Shown here in pieces: positions 1 through 10,709 of a DNA stretch of 64,000 bases. The stretch covers positions 1 to 64,000 of the forward strand of contig CBDHGL010000006.1 in the NCBI GenBank assembly GCA_965263105.1. The letters are read 5' to 3'. Every line of letters starts with the position of its first letter. Positions within the stretch are counted from its first letter, which is position 1. The position numbers and the translations under genes were made by a program. The notes under the pieces were generated by a model, which worked only from the letters and a program-made list of their open reading frames with translations, had not been told where the DNA came from and did no database searches. The DNA is from JBCCTX01 sp965263105. GTDB taxonomy: Bacteria > Bacteroidota > Bacteroidia > J057.

Positions 1-1348
1 TTCTGGGCTTGTCCACGGCTCGTGGATTAGGCTATGAGGTAAGGAAGATAACTCAGGAACCCAACGTTTCACATATTCTCCCTTAGGATCGTAGCGTTTA
101 CCTTGAGAAATGACATTGAAATACCTGTGCTTACGTGGATCATTACCAACCCCTGCTACATAATTCCAATTCCCCCCAATTACTACACACGTCATAATCG
201 ATAAGTAGGCTTTCAAAGTAAGCAGCGCCTTTCCTCCAATCTTGGCCTAAGTCATTTACCAAAAAAGAAGCAACGTTCTGCCTTCCTCGATTGGACATAA
301 AACCCGTATGTTTGAGCTCCCTCATGTTAGCATCCACAAAAGGAACTCCTGTCATGCCATCTTTCCAAGCCTCCCATTTGAGTGTATCTGGAGTAACTAC
401 TAAGTTTCGATTTTGGATTCCTCCCCTCAAAAAAAGCTTATTCCCATGCTTGTGGCTGATAAAATGGAAATAATCCCTCCACAGCAACTCAAAAATTAGC
501 CAATAAGTCGAATCGTTTTTTATCCTTTCATTTTCATACCTTTTCACCTCTTGATATATGCTTCTAGGAGAAATACATCCTAGGGCGAGCCAAGGGGAAA
601 ATTTGGAGGAATAATCTCCTCCCAAAAGTTGATTGCGAGTTTCCTTATACGTCTTGAGGAGGTCTTTTTCCCATATATACGCATGGATTCGCTCCGTTCC
701 TGCTGATTCTCCTCCTTTGAAAGGAAGAACACCTGAAATACTTTCTTCCCTAGACAAATAGATTTTCTTTGGAAAGCCTTCCCAAAAGTCCTGTGATCCC
801 ATCGAAGGGGAGGAAATTTCCCTGGGAGAAGGGAATAGCGGACGAATCGCCACACTCCGTTCTACTTCTTTCCGAAATTGGGTAAATACTTCCGGAATAA
901 ATCGAATGGGCATGGGGAGGTCGGTCAAATTTAATAGAGTTCTCCCCCAAAAGAGTTTTAAATCTATTCCCAGAGGGAAAAGACCTTCTTCTAATCCGCA
1001 CTCAACAGCTGCTTCCTCAGTCCCCACCTCCTTATGAGCAAAAACGGCCGAAGCACCAAATTCGGTAGCCAGTTGGGGAAGAACTTCTTCAGGAGCCCCT
1101 TCTATGAAGTACAAGTAGCTTCCCCGTTCTTTCAAGCTTCGGTCTAATTCTTCCAGACTTTCCTTTATAAACTGAGTCCTAAATGCTCCTGTTTTTATCT
1201 GACCATATGGATCCTTTCTCCACCTGCGTGGATCCCAGCAATAAACGGGGATAATTTCTTTGGCTGAATGAATAGCTTTCACCAAGGGCTCATGATCTGT
1301 AAGCCTCAGATCATTTCTAAACCATAAAATTGCCCTTTTCATTTTCAT
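1..1348 (-). CDS. DASH-type cryptochrome/photolyase, partial and frameshifted
   Basis: Flavoprotein of the photolyase/cryptochrome family; DASH members bind FAD and an antenna cofactor and act on single-stranded or looped DNA photodamage. The N-terminus shows the photolyase alpha/beta domain (LWFRNDLRLTDHEPL), the DASH-like stretch VFTQFRKEVE near residue 160, and the FAD-domain motif LLWRDYFHF. The reading frame breaks at a run of six G (plus-strand C172-177). With five G the frame reads SNWGNWNYVAGVGNDPR, the conserved DASH C-terminal motif, and stays open to the window edge, so the gene continues to the left. A one-base insertion or sequencing error is the simplest explanation. Either the ATG at 1348 or the one two codons later could be the start. 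It follows secDF on the same strand but is separated from it by a strong terminator. Confidence 0.9.
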
Positions 1349-1405
1349 ATATTTAAAACTATCAATAAGTATTGAAAGTTTAGCGTTTTATGAAATATAT
1401 CCCAT

Positions 1406-1438
1406 AAAAAAAGACCGAAATAAATTCGGTCTTTTTTT
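1406..1438. terminator. Intrinsic terminator, bidirectional
   Basis: Perfect stem AAAAAAAGACCGAA / TTCGGTCTTTTTTT around a 5-nt loop, with A and T tracts on both sides. It lies just beyond the true stop of secDF (minus strand) and before the cryptochrome start, so it ends secDF transcription. Confidence 0.9.
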
Positions 1439-1454
1439 ATGAATAGACTTGGGT

Positions 1455-4400
1455 CTATGCTTCAGCTTTTCCTCTTTCTTTAGCAATGAGGTCTAAAGAA
1501 ATAGGACTCGCTACAAAAATAGAAGAGTAGGTCCCCACCATAATTCCAATAATGATGGCGAAGGTAAAGCCCTTGATAACGTCTCCTCCAAAAATAAAGA
1601 GGATAAGCGCTGTCAAAAGGGTAGTAACCGATGTAATGAGGGTTCGGCTTATCGTTTGGTCTATAGAAACGTTATAAATCTCCTTTCAGAGAATTGGACT
1701 TCATTTCACCAATATTCTCCCGGATGCGGTCAAACACGACCACCGTATCATTGATTGAATATCCGATAATGGTCAACAAGGCGGCAATGAGTGTTTGGTT
1801 GATCTCCACGCTAAAGGGAAGGTCCAACTGCCCTAACAGGGAGAACACTCCCAGAACGATTATTACATCATGAAAAATCGCTATTATGGCGCCGAGACTA
1901 TATTGCCATTTCCTAAAACGCAAGAGGATATAGAAGAAAATGATTATAAGGGAGAAAAGAACCGCCAGGAAAGCAGCTTGTCGGATGTCACTTGCCACTG
2001 TAGGCCCTACATCCGAGCTACTAATAACCCGCTTGTCGAATTGGCTATAATTTTTATTCAAGCCATCCATCAAGATATTTTGTACCTCTTCGGTTGCCTC
2101 TCGATCTGCTACTTTATAACTCGAGGTAATCATCAGTTGGTTGCTCGAGCTCAAGGTCTTGATGATAGGAGCATCTGACTCAAAGGAAGCGGTTAGGTCC
2201 TTTCGAATTTGCTCCACATCCGAACTGCTCAAGGGCGCAGCTTGTTCATTTTCAAAGAAGGCTACCACAAATTGGCGCCCACCTTGGAAATCTACGCCTG
2301 TTTTGAAGCCTAAGCCAAGGAAGGATAGAATAAACAAGATCACCAATGCACCTGAAATGGTATAGAAAGTTTTGCGGCGGCCAACCATGTTCATCTTTAT
2401 CTTATCAAATAGACCTGTAGTGAAGGGATAACCAAATGAAATGGAATTTTTCCCTTTGTTGGCATAATAATCTAAAATGAGTCGAGTAATAATCAGGGCG
2501 GAAATCAAGGAAGTGATAATTCCGATCATCAGGGAAACTGCAAAACCTCTTACAGGTCCGATACCGAAAGCATACAGAACTACGCCAGTCAAGAAGGTAG
2601 TGATATTTGCATCCATAACCGAGGAGAAGGCATTGCTAAAGCCGGACTTAATCGAAGCTTTTAGGGTTTTACCCTTGGCCATTTCTTCCCGAATCCGTTC
2701 AAATATCAGCACATTGGCGTCTACAGCCATACCTACGGTCAATACTACTGCCGCAATACCGGGAACGGTAAGCACAATGGTGAAGGCAGCGGAGCATCCT
2801 AAAATAAAAATGAGGTTGGCTATCAAAGCCAAGTTAGCCACGAAGCCTGCTCTGGCGTAATAGAACGCCATGAAAATGAGGGTAACCACAAAGGCCATAA
2901 TAAAGGACTTCCATCCTCTTTGGATATTCTCCTCTCCTAAGGTAGGCCCAACTACGTCTTCCCCTTCGATTCTCGCGGGAACAGGAAGCTGACCAGCCTT
3001 GAGTACGTTAGCCAAGTCTTTAGCTTCATCTATCGTAAAGTTCCCGGCGATAGAGGACTGACCTCCTCCAATACGCTGGTTGATTACAGGAAATGAATAC
3101 ACCAAATTGTCCAAGACAATCGCAACATGACGATTTACGTTATTCTCCGTAATGGTCGCCCAGTCTTTGGCCCCTTCAACATTCATCCCCATGGATACTT
3201 CAGCCTTACCTTGCTGGTCAAAGTCTTGGCGAGCATCTGTAACAACCTCTCCCCCGAGCACAGGGCTTTTCAGGGTAATCAATTCATATAACCTTTCATT
3301 GTCTTCCCTAGATTTATAGGACCAGGCAAATCTCATGTCATCAGGGATGAGCACTTTAATCTCATCCATCGCGAGATATTGGTTGATCTGCGAGGTGTCA
3401 TTCTCATTGGCCAATCCGACGACAGGCCAGGTATTATTGGGATCTTGTTGGGAAGGATCAAAGAGTTGCAGAACACCAAAAAGAGGATTTTTTCGTTTAA
3501 AATCGGCTAATTGCTCATCTCGCTCTGCATCTGAAAGTTCCGTTAAATCTTCCTCCGCGTCTTCTTCTGTAAAAGAGGTGAAAGAACTTGTATCACTTGC
3601 GCTTGTATCGGTGTCTGCTTCCGCCAATAGCGTACTATCGCTAGCCAGATCGTTGACCAGGCTAGAATCTGCCGATATAGAATCTTCGTCTACGATTCCA
3701 TAGATTGATTTTAGCTTTTCATTCGCCTGAAACAAGACCCGATACCCATCCACCATATTATGGGTAGTCCAAAATTCTAGTTTTGCGGTGCTACGAAGGA
3801 GTCGACGAACACGTTCTGGCTCTTTGACCCCAGGGAGTTCCAATAATATCCGTCCTGTTCCTTCCTGGAGTTGCATATTAGGAGAGGCAACACCAAATTG
3901 GTCAATCCGGGTACGAATGATATTGAAGGTACGTTCTACCGCAGACTGAGCTTCGAGGTTCAACATTTCAATCACCTGCTCATCTGCTGTACTAATACTA
4001 ATCTGACGCTCAGGACTAGCAAAGATGGCTCCCAAGCTCTGATTGGGGGCTATTTCCCGAAAACAATCAACAAAGAGTGGGACGAAATTCTCCTGTGCAC
4101 TTTCTTGTCTTTCATTGGCACAGGCTAGGGCTCTTACAAAGGAGGAGTCTTCTCCATTGGACCCAGCCAACTGTCGTACCACATCGTCTACCCCTACTTC
4201 CAAGGTTACGAACATTCCTCCTTGTAGATCCAAACCCAGGGTAAAAGAATTGTCTATCGATTTTTGGTAGGTTTCCTGGAAATCATTGTCTTCCAGCCTG
4301 GCGTCCAGTTCCCGGATGGCAAGGCTGTCTTTTTGCTCTACTCTTTCTTGCAAAGAGCTGATCTGGCCTTCATAGTTAAATTGAACATAGGTCCAATACA

Positions 4401-4464
4401 AATTGTAAGCACAAATTCCAATAAATATTATCAGAAGGGCTATAACGGTATTTTTATTTCTCAT
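1455..4464 (-). CDS. secDF: Fused protein translocase subunit SecDF (frameshift near C-terminus)
   Basis: Inner-membrane RND-type component that uses the proton gradient to pull proteins from SecYEG to the periplasm; SecD and SecF are fused, as is common in Bacteroidota. Visible: an N-terminal membrane segment (residues 6-25), SecD signature LGLDLQGGMFVTLEV near residue 77, a low-complexity acidic/serine stretch around 265-310, SecD membrane helices near 515-680, SecF start GVDFQGGRQF, and SecF helices at the end. An apparent stop at 1672-1674 cuts off the last helices. Removing one T from the run at 1676-1678 restores a frame ending ITSVTTLLTALILFIFGG...KERGKAEA at 1455, for about 1002 aa, the normal length. 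Because SecF needs these helices, the break is probably a sequence error. Confidence 0.95.
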
Positions 4465-4594
4465 TGTTTAAGAACAAATTAATGGGTTGTAAGCGGCAAA
4501 GCGCTTAGGAAAGTAACTTTGAATCTTCTATGCCTCCCAAAAAGGAGAAGGGAGAAGGGGGGGCTAAAATTATTGGGAAGGTTAAAAACCTAGG

Positions 4595-4939
4595 CTAAGG
4601 AGCTTGAGCAGGATGAGCGCTGAAGTACCAAACGCTCTTATCCAAGCCTCTATCCACTAGCTTGCTAAAGAGGTAAGAGAAAGATAAACCCGTTTCCCAC
4701 TTAGCATCAATCCAGGTTGGCAGTAAGGTCTCAAGCTGTACGGTGGGTGCTACTGTCTCTGCAAATATCGTCAAGGTTGCAGCGGCTTCCCACTCCTGTG
4801 AATTTCGGGTCTGAACTTCTTCAATAACCCGATAGTAGTGGTGATAAAAGTTATGCTTATTTATCCGGGCAAATGCCAGAATAGCATAGCCTCCAACCAA
4901 TGCAAGCAGTAAATGATATGTGAGCGGAGCTCTTTTCAT
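4595..4939 (-). CDS. Small membrane-anchored protein, unknown function
   Basis: 114 residues from the ATG at 4939 (MKRAPLTYHLLLALVGGYAI). A single hydrophobic segment (about residues 8-24) is followed by a soluble region rich in aromatic and acidic residues. I do not recognise the family. A longer in-frame start upstream exists, but the start chosen here lies 10 nt after a TATATTTG promoter element, which makes the upstream codons unlikely to be transcribed. It sits between secDF (same strand) and the divergent ribosomal protein operon. Confidence 0.6.
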   Translation of the reverse strand: MKRAPLTYHLLLALVGGYAILAFARINKHNFYHHYYRVIEEVQTRNSQEWEAAATLTIFAETVAPTVQLETLLPTWIDAKWETGLSFSYLFSKLVDRGLDKSVWYFSAHPAQAP

Positions 4940-4949
4940 TTTAGTGGGG

Positions 4950-4957
4950 CAAATATA
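4950..4957 (-). promoter_or_regulatory. Bacteroidota -7 element (TATATTTG)
   Basis: Exact match to TAnnTTTG on the minus strand, ending 10 nt before the ATG of the small membrane protein. The -33 position reads TGG rather than TTG. A transcript starting here would have almost no leader. Confidence 0.5.
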
Positions 4958-5010
4958 GATAGAATTCCTTCCATTTCCATCCTTTATAATCATTTATTCA
5001 AAAATCTCTC

Positions 5011-5040
5011 ATGATTATATGCAAAAAAGTACTACATTTG
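5011..5040 (+). promoter_or_regulatory. Promoter of the rpsF operon
   Basis: TACATTTG at 5033-5040 matches the Bacteroidota -7 consensus TAnnTTTG. The -33 position 19 nt upstream reads ATG, two of three matches to TTG. It lies 22 nt before the rpsF start. Confidence 0.6.
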
Positions 5041-5062
5041 CAGCCTAGAATTAAGAACCTGT

Positions 5063-5440
5063 ATGGAATTAGAAGTCAAGAAAGTACAAAACGAGTACGA
5101 AACGACATTCATCCTCAATCCCGAACTGTCCGAGGGTGAATATAAGGAGGCAGTAAAGAACTATATTAAGATGATTGAAGGAAAAGGGGGGAAGGTTCAC
5201 AACACAGAACATTGGGGGATGCGCAAATTAGCCTATCCTATCCAGAAGAAAACCAATGGTTACTATGCCTACCTTGAGTTCACGAGCTACACTGAGTTCA
5301 TCGATGAGTTAGAACAAGATTATCGGTACAACGAATCTATTTTGCGTTATTTGACTGTCAAATTGGATAAGCACGCTGTAGCCTATAATCAAAAGCGTAG
5401 AGAACAAGGATTTGGTTTACGAAAAGATTTGAAGCGTTAA
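5063..5440 (+). CDS. rpsF: 30S ribosomal protein S6
   Basis: 125 residues with the S6 pattern: YETTFILNPELSE at the start, a conserved WGMRKLAYPIQKKTNGYY strand, and a C-terminal stretch ILRYLTVKLD with a basic tail. S6 binds S18 and 16S rRNA in the platform of the small subunit. The following genes are rpsR and rplI, the standard bacterial order, after a 99-nt gap. The start ATG is the first one after the TACATTTG promoter element. Confidence 0.98.
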   Translation: MELEVKKVQNEYETTFILNPELSEGEYKEAVKNYIKMIEGKGGKVHNTEHWGMRKLAYPIQKKTNGYYAYLEFTSYTEFIDELEQDYRYNESILRYLTVKLDKHAVAYNQKRREQGFGLRKDLKR

Positions 5441-5539
5441 GTCTTCATTTCTATTTACCTAACCCTATTATTTTTTCATTTATTGGTATTCACCCTGTTT
5501 GCTTTTACTGAAGTAAAGCAACGAAAATTAGCTATCTAA

Positions 5540-5818
5540 ATGGCAAGACAGAGAGAAGGTAATATTGGCCCCACGGCGGTCAACAAGATTAAAACGACGA
5601 CTATCCAGAAGAAATACTGTCGTTTCAAGAAGGCAGGAATAAAATATATTGATTACAAAGATCCTGACTTTTTGTTAAAGTTTGTCAACGAGCAAGGCAA
5701 GATTCTTCCTCGTAGAATCACTGGAACAAGCCTAAAATACCAGCGCAGGCTTTCTGTAGCTATTAAGCGCGCCAGGCATTTGGCTCTCCTTCCTTTTGTA
5801 ACTGATGAATTGAAGTAA
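5540..5818 (+). CDS. rpsR: 30S ribosomal protein S18
   Basis: 92 residues, basic. Conserved core KKYCRFKKAGIKYIDYKD, LLKFVNEQGKILPRRITGTS and RRLSVAIKRARHLALLPF identify S18, which forms a dimer with S6 in the 30S platform. It is the middle gene of rpsF-rpsR-rplI and lies 9 nt before rplI. Confidence 0.98.
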   Translation: MARQREGNIGPTAVNKIKTTTIQKKYCRFKKAGIKYIDYKDPDFLLKFVNEQGKILPRRITGTSLKYQRRLSVAIKRARHLALLPFVTDELK

Positions 5819-5827
5819 ATCCTCATT

Positions 5828-6274
5828 ATGGAAGTTATACTAAAGCAACCGATCCGAAATCTTGGAGACACAGACGATGTGGTCAAGGTAAAACCTGGCT
5901 ATGCCAGAAACTATCTGATCCCTCAAGGACTTGCCATCCTGGCGACTGCTTCAAATAGAAAGGCCTTAGAAGAGAAGAAAAGGCAAGCCTCTCATAAGTA
6001 TGAGCATATCAAGCAGCAGGCTGAAGATCTTGCGACCAAGATTGAGGGGATAAAAATTGAAATCGAAACCCTAGCAGGTGCGGATGGAAAATTATTTGGA
6101 TCCGTAACCGCCCTTCAAATCGCTAACAAATTGAAGGAGAAAGATTTGGATATCGATAGGAAAACAATAACCGTTGAAGACATTCGTCAAACGGGTTCCT
6201 ATACCGGTACGATCCATTTGCACAAGGAAGTAAAGGCCGAAATCGAGATCGAAGTAAGCAGAAAAGAGGACTGA
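5828..6274 (+). CDS. rplI: 50S ribosomal protein L9
   Basis: 148 residues. The N-terminal domain (MEVILKQPIRNLGDTDDVVKVKPGYARNYLIP is the conserved opening) binds 23S rRNA; a long charged helix (about 45-75) leads to the C-terminal domain with the GADGKLFGSVT motif. Normal length. It ends the ribosomal operon; the M16 peptidase gene starts 13 nt later and may be co-transcribed. Confidence 0.98.
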   Translation: MEVILKQPIRNLGDTDDVVKVKPGYARNYLIPQGLAILATASNRKALEEKKRQASHKYEHIKQQAEDLATKIEGIKIEIETLAGADGKLFGSVTALQIANKLKEKDLDIDRKTITVEDIRQTGSYTGTIHLHKEVKAEIEIEVSRKED

Positions 6275-6286
6275 TTTTAACTTCAT

Positions 6287-7532
6287 ATGAAATTAAACTA
6301 TGACACTTTCTCTTTGCCAAATGGTTTGAAAGTGCTAGTCCATGAAGATCATTCTGTTCCCAAAGTTGTCGTAAATATCCTTTATCATGTAGGTTCCAAG
6401 GATGAGGAGTCTCATAAAACGGGATTTGCCCATCTTTTTGAGCACCTCATGTTTGAGGGAAGCAAGCATATTGCTCATTTTGATCAGGCCCTGCAAAGGG
6501 CAGGGGGTGAAAGTAACGCATTTACGAATTCAGACATTACAAACTACTTTGTGAGCCTTCCTTCCAACCAGTTGGAAACTGCCTTTTGGTTGGAATCTGA
6601 TAGGATGCTTGAACTAGATTTTTCCGAGAAAAAGCTCGAGATACAAAAAAGCGTCGTTATAGAAGAATTCAAGCAGCGTTACCTCAATCAGCCCTATGGA
6701 GATGCTTATCTCAAATTAAGAGAGACGCACTTTAATAAACATCCTTATAAATGGATGACGATTGGAAAGGAAATCTCCCACATTGAGTCCGCTACCCTGA
6801 ACGATGTAAAAGATTTCTTTTTTGGCTACTATGCCCCCAATAATGCTACACTTGTGGTGGTAGGAGACGTAAGTTTTGACGAGGTAAAACGGCTGGCTGA
6901 AAAATGGTTTGGTCCTATTCCGAGCCGCTCACTCCAGAAACATTCCATTCCTCAAGACCCTCCTCAGGACTGAGCAAAAAAAGTTAACAATTACGGGGAA
7001 TGTGCCTCTTATGGCCATATACAATATGTTTCATATTCCTGGACATACCCAACGGGCATATTATATAGCTGATATTCTAACAGATATTCTCTCTAACGGC
7101 AAAGGCTCTCTCCTATATGAATTCATGGTCAAGAGGAACAAGGTTTCTCCTGGTGTCTCTGCCTTCACTTGGGGTATGCATGATCCTGGTGCTCTTTCCA
7201 TAGATGGAAAACTCTCTCCGGGTACTTCTGTAGATCAATACGAAAGCGCCTTGCGTGAGGTAATTGATAAACTCCAAGAGCTTCAAGAAGAAGACCTGGA
7301 ACGTATCCAGACTAAGCTCAAAGCTAGTTTTGTTCTGCAAAAAACTTCTCTTTTGAATAAAGCTATTGAATTAGCGGTATCTGATAGTTTGGGCAATCCC
7401 AACTTGATCAACCAAACACCTGATATTTATGATTCTATCAGTTTGGATGAAGTAAAACAAGCAGCCCGCGAGTACTTGGCTCTTGAAAATTGTACTACCC
7501 TTTATTATCATCCCCACCATGGCGCTTCTTGA
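6287..7532 (+). CDS. M16 zinc metallopeptidase, active-type subunit (frameshifted)
   Basis: Insulinase-family peptidase. The inverted zinc motif HxxEH is present as HLFEH in GFAHLFEHLMFEGS near residue 50, with downstream glutamates (VVIEEF) that provide the third ligand, so this chain should be catalytic. The frame breaks at GG 6967-6968: deleting one G joins SIPQDPPQ to TEQKKLTITGNVPL and gives a 414-aa protein, the usual length of one M16 unit. It overlaps the next gene by 14 nt and probably forms a heterodimer with it, as in other paired bacterial M16 proteins. Location is probably periplasmic, but no signal peptide is visible, so this is uncertain. Confidence 0.92.
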
Positions 7533-8805
7533 CCGTTCACTCCCTCCAAAGGTTGAGAACTTGAATATAATTTCTCTCCCTTCTTACACCCAGCATATCT
7601 TGTCCAATGGTATCCCAGTATATTACCTTCCTTTTGGAGAATTGGAGGTATGTACCCTAAGGTGTATTTTCCGAGCAGGGAAAGGATACCAGTCTCAAGC
7701 GGGTCTGGCAAATCTGACGGCTGAGAATATGCCTGAAGGCACCCAATTTCACAACGGCTATGAACTCGCCAAGAAACTAGATACCTATGGTACATGGATA
7801 GGTCATCAGGCTGGGTATGAACAGGTTTCTTTTGAACTCAGCACCCTAAGCAAGTATCTCCCAGACACCCTTCCTTTGTTAGCAGAGGTACTCTTTTCTC
7901 CCTTGTTCTCCTCTGAAGAATATGAGCAACTTAGACATAGAAAGTTACAAAAACTTACCGTAGAGGCTGAAAAGACCCGTTTTCATGCGCTTCGCTTATT
8001 TGGACAGCATTTATTTGGAGAAAAACATCCCTATGGGATGCATGTAGGGGAAAAAGAGATCCAACAACTCTCTCTTGAACATATACAATCTTATCATGCT
8101 ACTCACTTTTATCCGGGAAATTTCCTCTTGACCCTGGTAGGAAACTGCAACTGGGGGGAGGCAATAGCGCACCTGGAAAAAGAGTTAGGATCGCGGGAAT
8201 GCCAACCCGGTAACTCTGTTGCTTCAGCTTCTGCTGCTCCTGTTACGTTCCCCGAGGCCAGCAGGATACAACAGCCCCACAAAGGGGTCCAGTCGACCAT
8301 CCGCATAGGGCACAAGGCTTTTCCCAGAAAACACCCAGACTATTATGGAATGCAAATCCTCAATACCGTTTTAGGGGGGTACTTCGGGTCTCGCTTGATG
8401 CAGAATATTCGAGAGGAAAAGGGATATACCTACGGAATTAGTTCCGGATGGATATCGTTGGCCTATTCGGGGTATTTTGTGATCCAGGCTGATGTGGGAA
8501 ATGAATACGTAGAATCAACTCTCAAAGAATGCAAGAAGGAAATGCGACGGCTGCAGCAGGACCTCATTCCTGAAAAGGAATTGGAATTAGTAAAAAATTA
8601 TCTGCTGGGTAGTAGCGTAAGTGACCGGGAAACTCCCTTTCAAATGAGTGATATTCTCCGGTTTAGTCTGGTCAATAAGGTTTCGTTTAAAGAAATGGAT
8701 CAGAGGTTTGAAGTCATCCAGGAAATTACTTCGGAGGAACTTCGTAGACTCGCCCAAAAATACCTCCTCCCAGAGCAAATGACAGAGATCGTTGTAGGGG
8801 GTTAA
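7519..8805 (+). CDS. M16 peptidase-like protein, non-catalytic partner
   Basis: 428 residues from the ATG at 7519. The position of the HxxEH zinc motif is occupied by LTAENMPEGT, so the zinc site is lost. The substrate-binding R/Y motif typical of the partner chain is kept: GSRLMQNIREEKGYTYGISS near residue 300. This active/inactive division of labour is known for mitochondrial processing peptidase and bacterial M16B pairs. The start is chosen because the upstream in-frame ATG lies deep within the preceding gene; the remaining 14-nt overlap suggests translational coupling. Confidence 0.9.
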   Translation: MALLDRSLPPKVENLNIISLPSYTQHILSNGIPVYYLPFGELEVCTLRCIFRAGKGYQSQAGLANLTAENMPEGTQFHNGYELAKKLDTYGTWIGHQAGYEQVSFELSTLSKYLPDTLPLLAEVLFSPLFSSEEYEQLRHRKLQKLTVEAEKTRFHALRLFGQHLFGEKHPYGMHVGEKEIQQLSLEHIQSYHATHFYPGNFLLTLVGNCNWGEAIAHLEKELGSRECQPGNSVASASAAPVTFPEASRIQQPHKGVQSTIRIGHKAFPRKHPDYYGMQILNTVLGGYFGSRLMQNIREEKGYTYGISSGWISLAYSGYFVIQADVGNEYVESTLKECKKEMRRLQQDLIPEKELELVKNYLLGSSVSDRETPFQMSDILRFSLVNKVSFKEMDQRFEVIQEITSEELRRLAQKYLLPEQMTEIVVGG

Positions 8806-8809
8806 CTGC

Positions 8810-9949
8810 TTATTGGGGATACGAGAAGGTAGCCCACTTAGCGTGTCTTGTCCCAAAAACGGATTCGAGCAAGTTCTTCCCTAATCCGATGGAAGAGGGG
8901 TTTGTCTGCTTAAGCCGAGCGACGACCTCTAATGCTACGAAGCCCCCTTCGGGTAAGTGGAGTAAGACTTGTGAGCCAATTGGCGCCGATTTGTGATAGG
9001 CCCAAAAATCGTTGGAGGGGCGTTTGGGTCCAAGAACTTCAGCGATTTGACCCGTTTCTGTTACACGGTTGTAGTACATCCCCGTTTGCATATCGACTAC
9101 CTTTTCGACATTAATTCTAGGAGCATTTCCATCTGGAACTACCACAACACCTCCATCTCTAGAGGGGAATCGATCATTATTGGTAATACCATCGTCGTAG
9201 TATACATCCCCCCCGCCTACTTCTGCCCCAACTCCTCCGATCTCCATGGCAGCCAGGTTGATCACGGCTTCCAACTGGGTATGTTGGAAGTCAGGCAAAC
9301 GCCTAATTTCTTCAAGGGCCCGGAAGCGCAGGGTATGTGTTCGCTTGAGTAAGGCATCCTGATAAAGCTTGGCAAATTTTATGTCCACGGGTTCAAAGCT
9401 TATTCGATCTATCCCTTTTACCCAACCTACTTTTGATTTTTTCGGGCCGACCAATTCTACCCAGTCTCCTTTAGCAAAATCGCTGAGCACAAATAATTCT
9501 CCCGCCCTAAACATTCTGGAGGTAGCGGAGGCAGTGGAGGAACCATTAAAGACAGGCTTGTCCTCTAACAGGGTTACAAGCCCTCCTTCTGGAATAAATT
9601 GATAGTCATGCACCCAACCAGACCTGCCAGATTGCGTCTTAACAAAAATGTAGTTTCTGCCCTCATTCCGCTGTATCTGCTCTCCAGTCCTTCGTACCTG
9701 CTCCCCAAAATAAATGGTTTCGATGTACTGTCCTCCCTGCCCCGGATCTGCACGCAAGGGAACCATAGGCCAAGCACATACTAAACTATCTTTGGAAGAG
9801 AGGTCCACGCTGGGAAGAGAACTTCCCCTTGCCTGAAACATAGGAAAGTCAAACGATTCCCATGGGTTAATATCTTTGATATCTTGAGCGGTACCTGTCC
9901 CCAATGCTCCTGCTAACAGCATCAATAAGCCTAACAGTTTCTTATTCAT
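8810..9949 (-). CDS. Secreted protein with SH3-like repeats and a C-terminal double-psi-like domain
   Basis: 379 residues. Signal peptide MNKKLLGLLMLLAGALGTGTAQ with cleavage after AQ. Two bacterial SH3-like segments follow: about 60-120 (LRADPGQGG...YIFVKTQSGRSGWVHDYQF) and 125-185 (VTLLEDKPVFNGSS...WVELVGPKKSKVGWVKG). The C-terminal 100 residues (GMYYNRVTETG...APIGSQVLLHLPEGGFVALEVVARL) look like the RlpA/barwin-type barrel often found in Bacteroidota wall-associated proteins. It probably binds or remodels peptidoglycan, but no catalytic motif is certain. It converges with the M16 pair, the two stops being only a few bases apart. Confidence 0.7.
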   Translation of the reverse strand: MNKKLLGLLMLLAGALGTGTAQDIKDINPWESFDFPMFQARGSSLPSVDLSSKDSLVCAWPMVPLRADPGQGGQYIETIYFGEQVRRTGEQIQRNEGRNYIFVKTQSGRSGWVHDYQFIPEGGLVTLLEDKPVFNGSSTASATSRMFRAGELFVLSDFAKGDWVELVGPKKSKVGWVKGIDRISFEPVDIKFAKLYQDALLKRTHTLRFRALEEIRRLPDFQHTQLEAVINLAAMEIGGVGAEVGGGDVYYDDGITNNDRFPSRDGGVVVVPDGNAPRINVEKVVDMQTGMYYNRVTETGQIAEVLGPKRPSNDFWAYHKSAPIGSQVLLHLPEGGFVALEVVARLKQTNPSSIGLGKNLLESVFGTRHAKWATFSYPQ

Positions 9950-10200
9950 ATGTATTCAAATCAGGTGATATTACATAAAATTAATAAATATATTAGAAAA
10001 TACTTAAACTATCGGGAAGCAATTCTTGGCTTTTCCTGAAAAAATTAGTATTTTGAAAAATAGATTCTTTATCCATCTAAAAAGAATCCTTGCTTGTAAA
10101 CTGACTATACCAATCTACTTGCTTATTCCTTAAGCCCCATATCCTTGTATCAGAGGATAAAGGATGGACTGTTCATGTATCAAAAGCCAATTAGGATTAA

Positions 10201-10551
10201 ATGGAGCAACACAAAAACAACCTGATCAGTCAGCTAAGCCCTAAAGATTTGGTATTACTTTGTAATGAAAAGATTGTCTGTGCCGCCCGAGACCTCGCTG
10301 AATTCACTAAGCACGGTATCACTGCGAACTTCATTGTTTCGTTAGCCCACAAGTGCGAAGAATTCGAAAACCAATTATCTCAGGCCGAGTCAGATAAAAG
10401 CCTTTCCATTACCCTCGAAAGAGAATTGAGAGAAGCCCTTAATCACATTTGCCACCTGGGCAAAAAAATATGGGCAAGCACTCCTCAGAAGTACAATAAC
10501 TACGTTATCTATCGACCCTTTCTGGGAGGATCTATGAGGTACAGTGCTTAA
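10201..10551 (+). CDS. Hypothetical helical protein, 116 aa
   Basis: Mostly alpha-helical and soluble, with no signal peptide. Sequence blocks such as LSPKDLVLLCNEKIVCAARD and FTKHGITANFIVSLAHKCEEF recall small Bacteroidota hypothetical proteins of similar length, but I cannot name a family. Supported as a gene by its clear amino-acid composition and by an intrinsic terminator starting 34 nt after its stop. The 251 nt upstream (9950-10200) are AT-rich and show no other gene. Confidence 0.65.
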   Translation: MEQHKNNLISQLSPKDLVLLCNEKIVCAARDLAEFTKHGITANFIVSLAHKCEEFENQLSQAESDKSLSITLERELREALNHICHLGKKIWASTPQKYNNYVIYRPFLGGSMRYSA

Positions 10552-10584
10552 GAAATTAAGTTAAACGTATTTCTCGTTAAAAAA

Positions 10585-10619
10585 GAGTAGAAAGTAGCAT
10601 TTATTTTCTGCTCTTTTTT
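10585..10619 (+). terminator. Intrinsic terminator
   Basis: Stem GAGTAGAAA / TTTCTGCTC (one T-G wobble) followed by six T. It ends the 116-aa hypothetical gene. Confidence 0.8.
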
Positions 10620-10709
10620 ATTTTTATTGCTTGAATAAATAACCGGAAGACTTTCATGTCTGTGGTTATTCAGATTTGTGGTGATTCTTTGAGCAATTTT
10701 AGGTACTTC

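Noticed and set aside
1672..1690. Programmed frameshift in secDF
   Set aside because: No slippery heptamer or stimulatory hairpin was seen, and the same +1 pattern recurs at unrelated genes, so sequence error is simpler.
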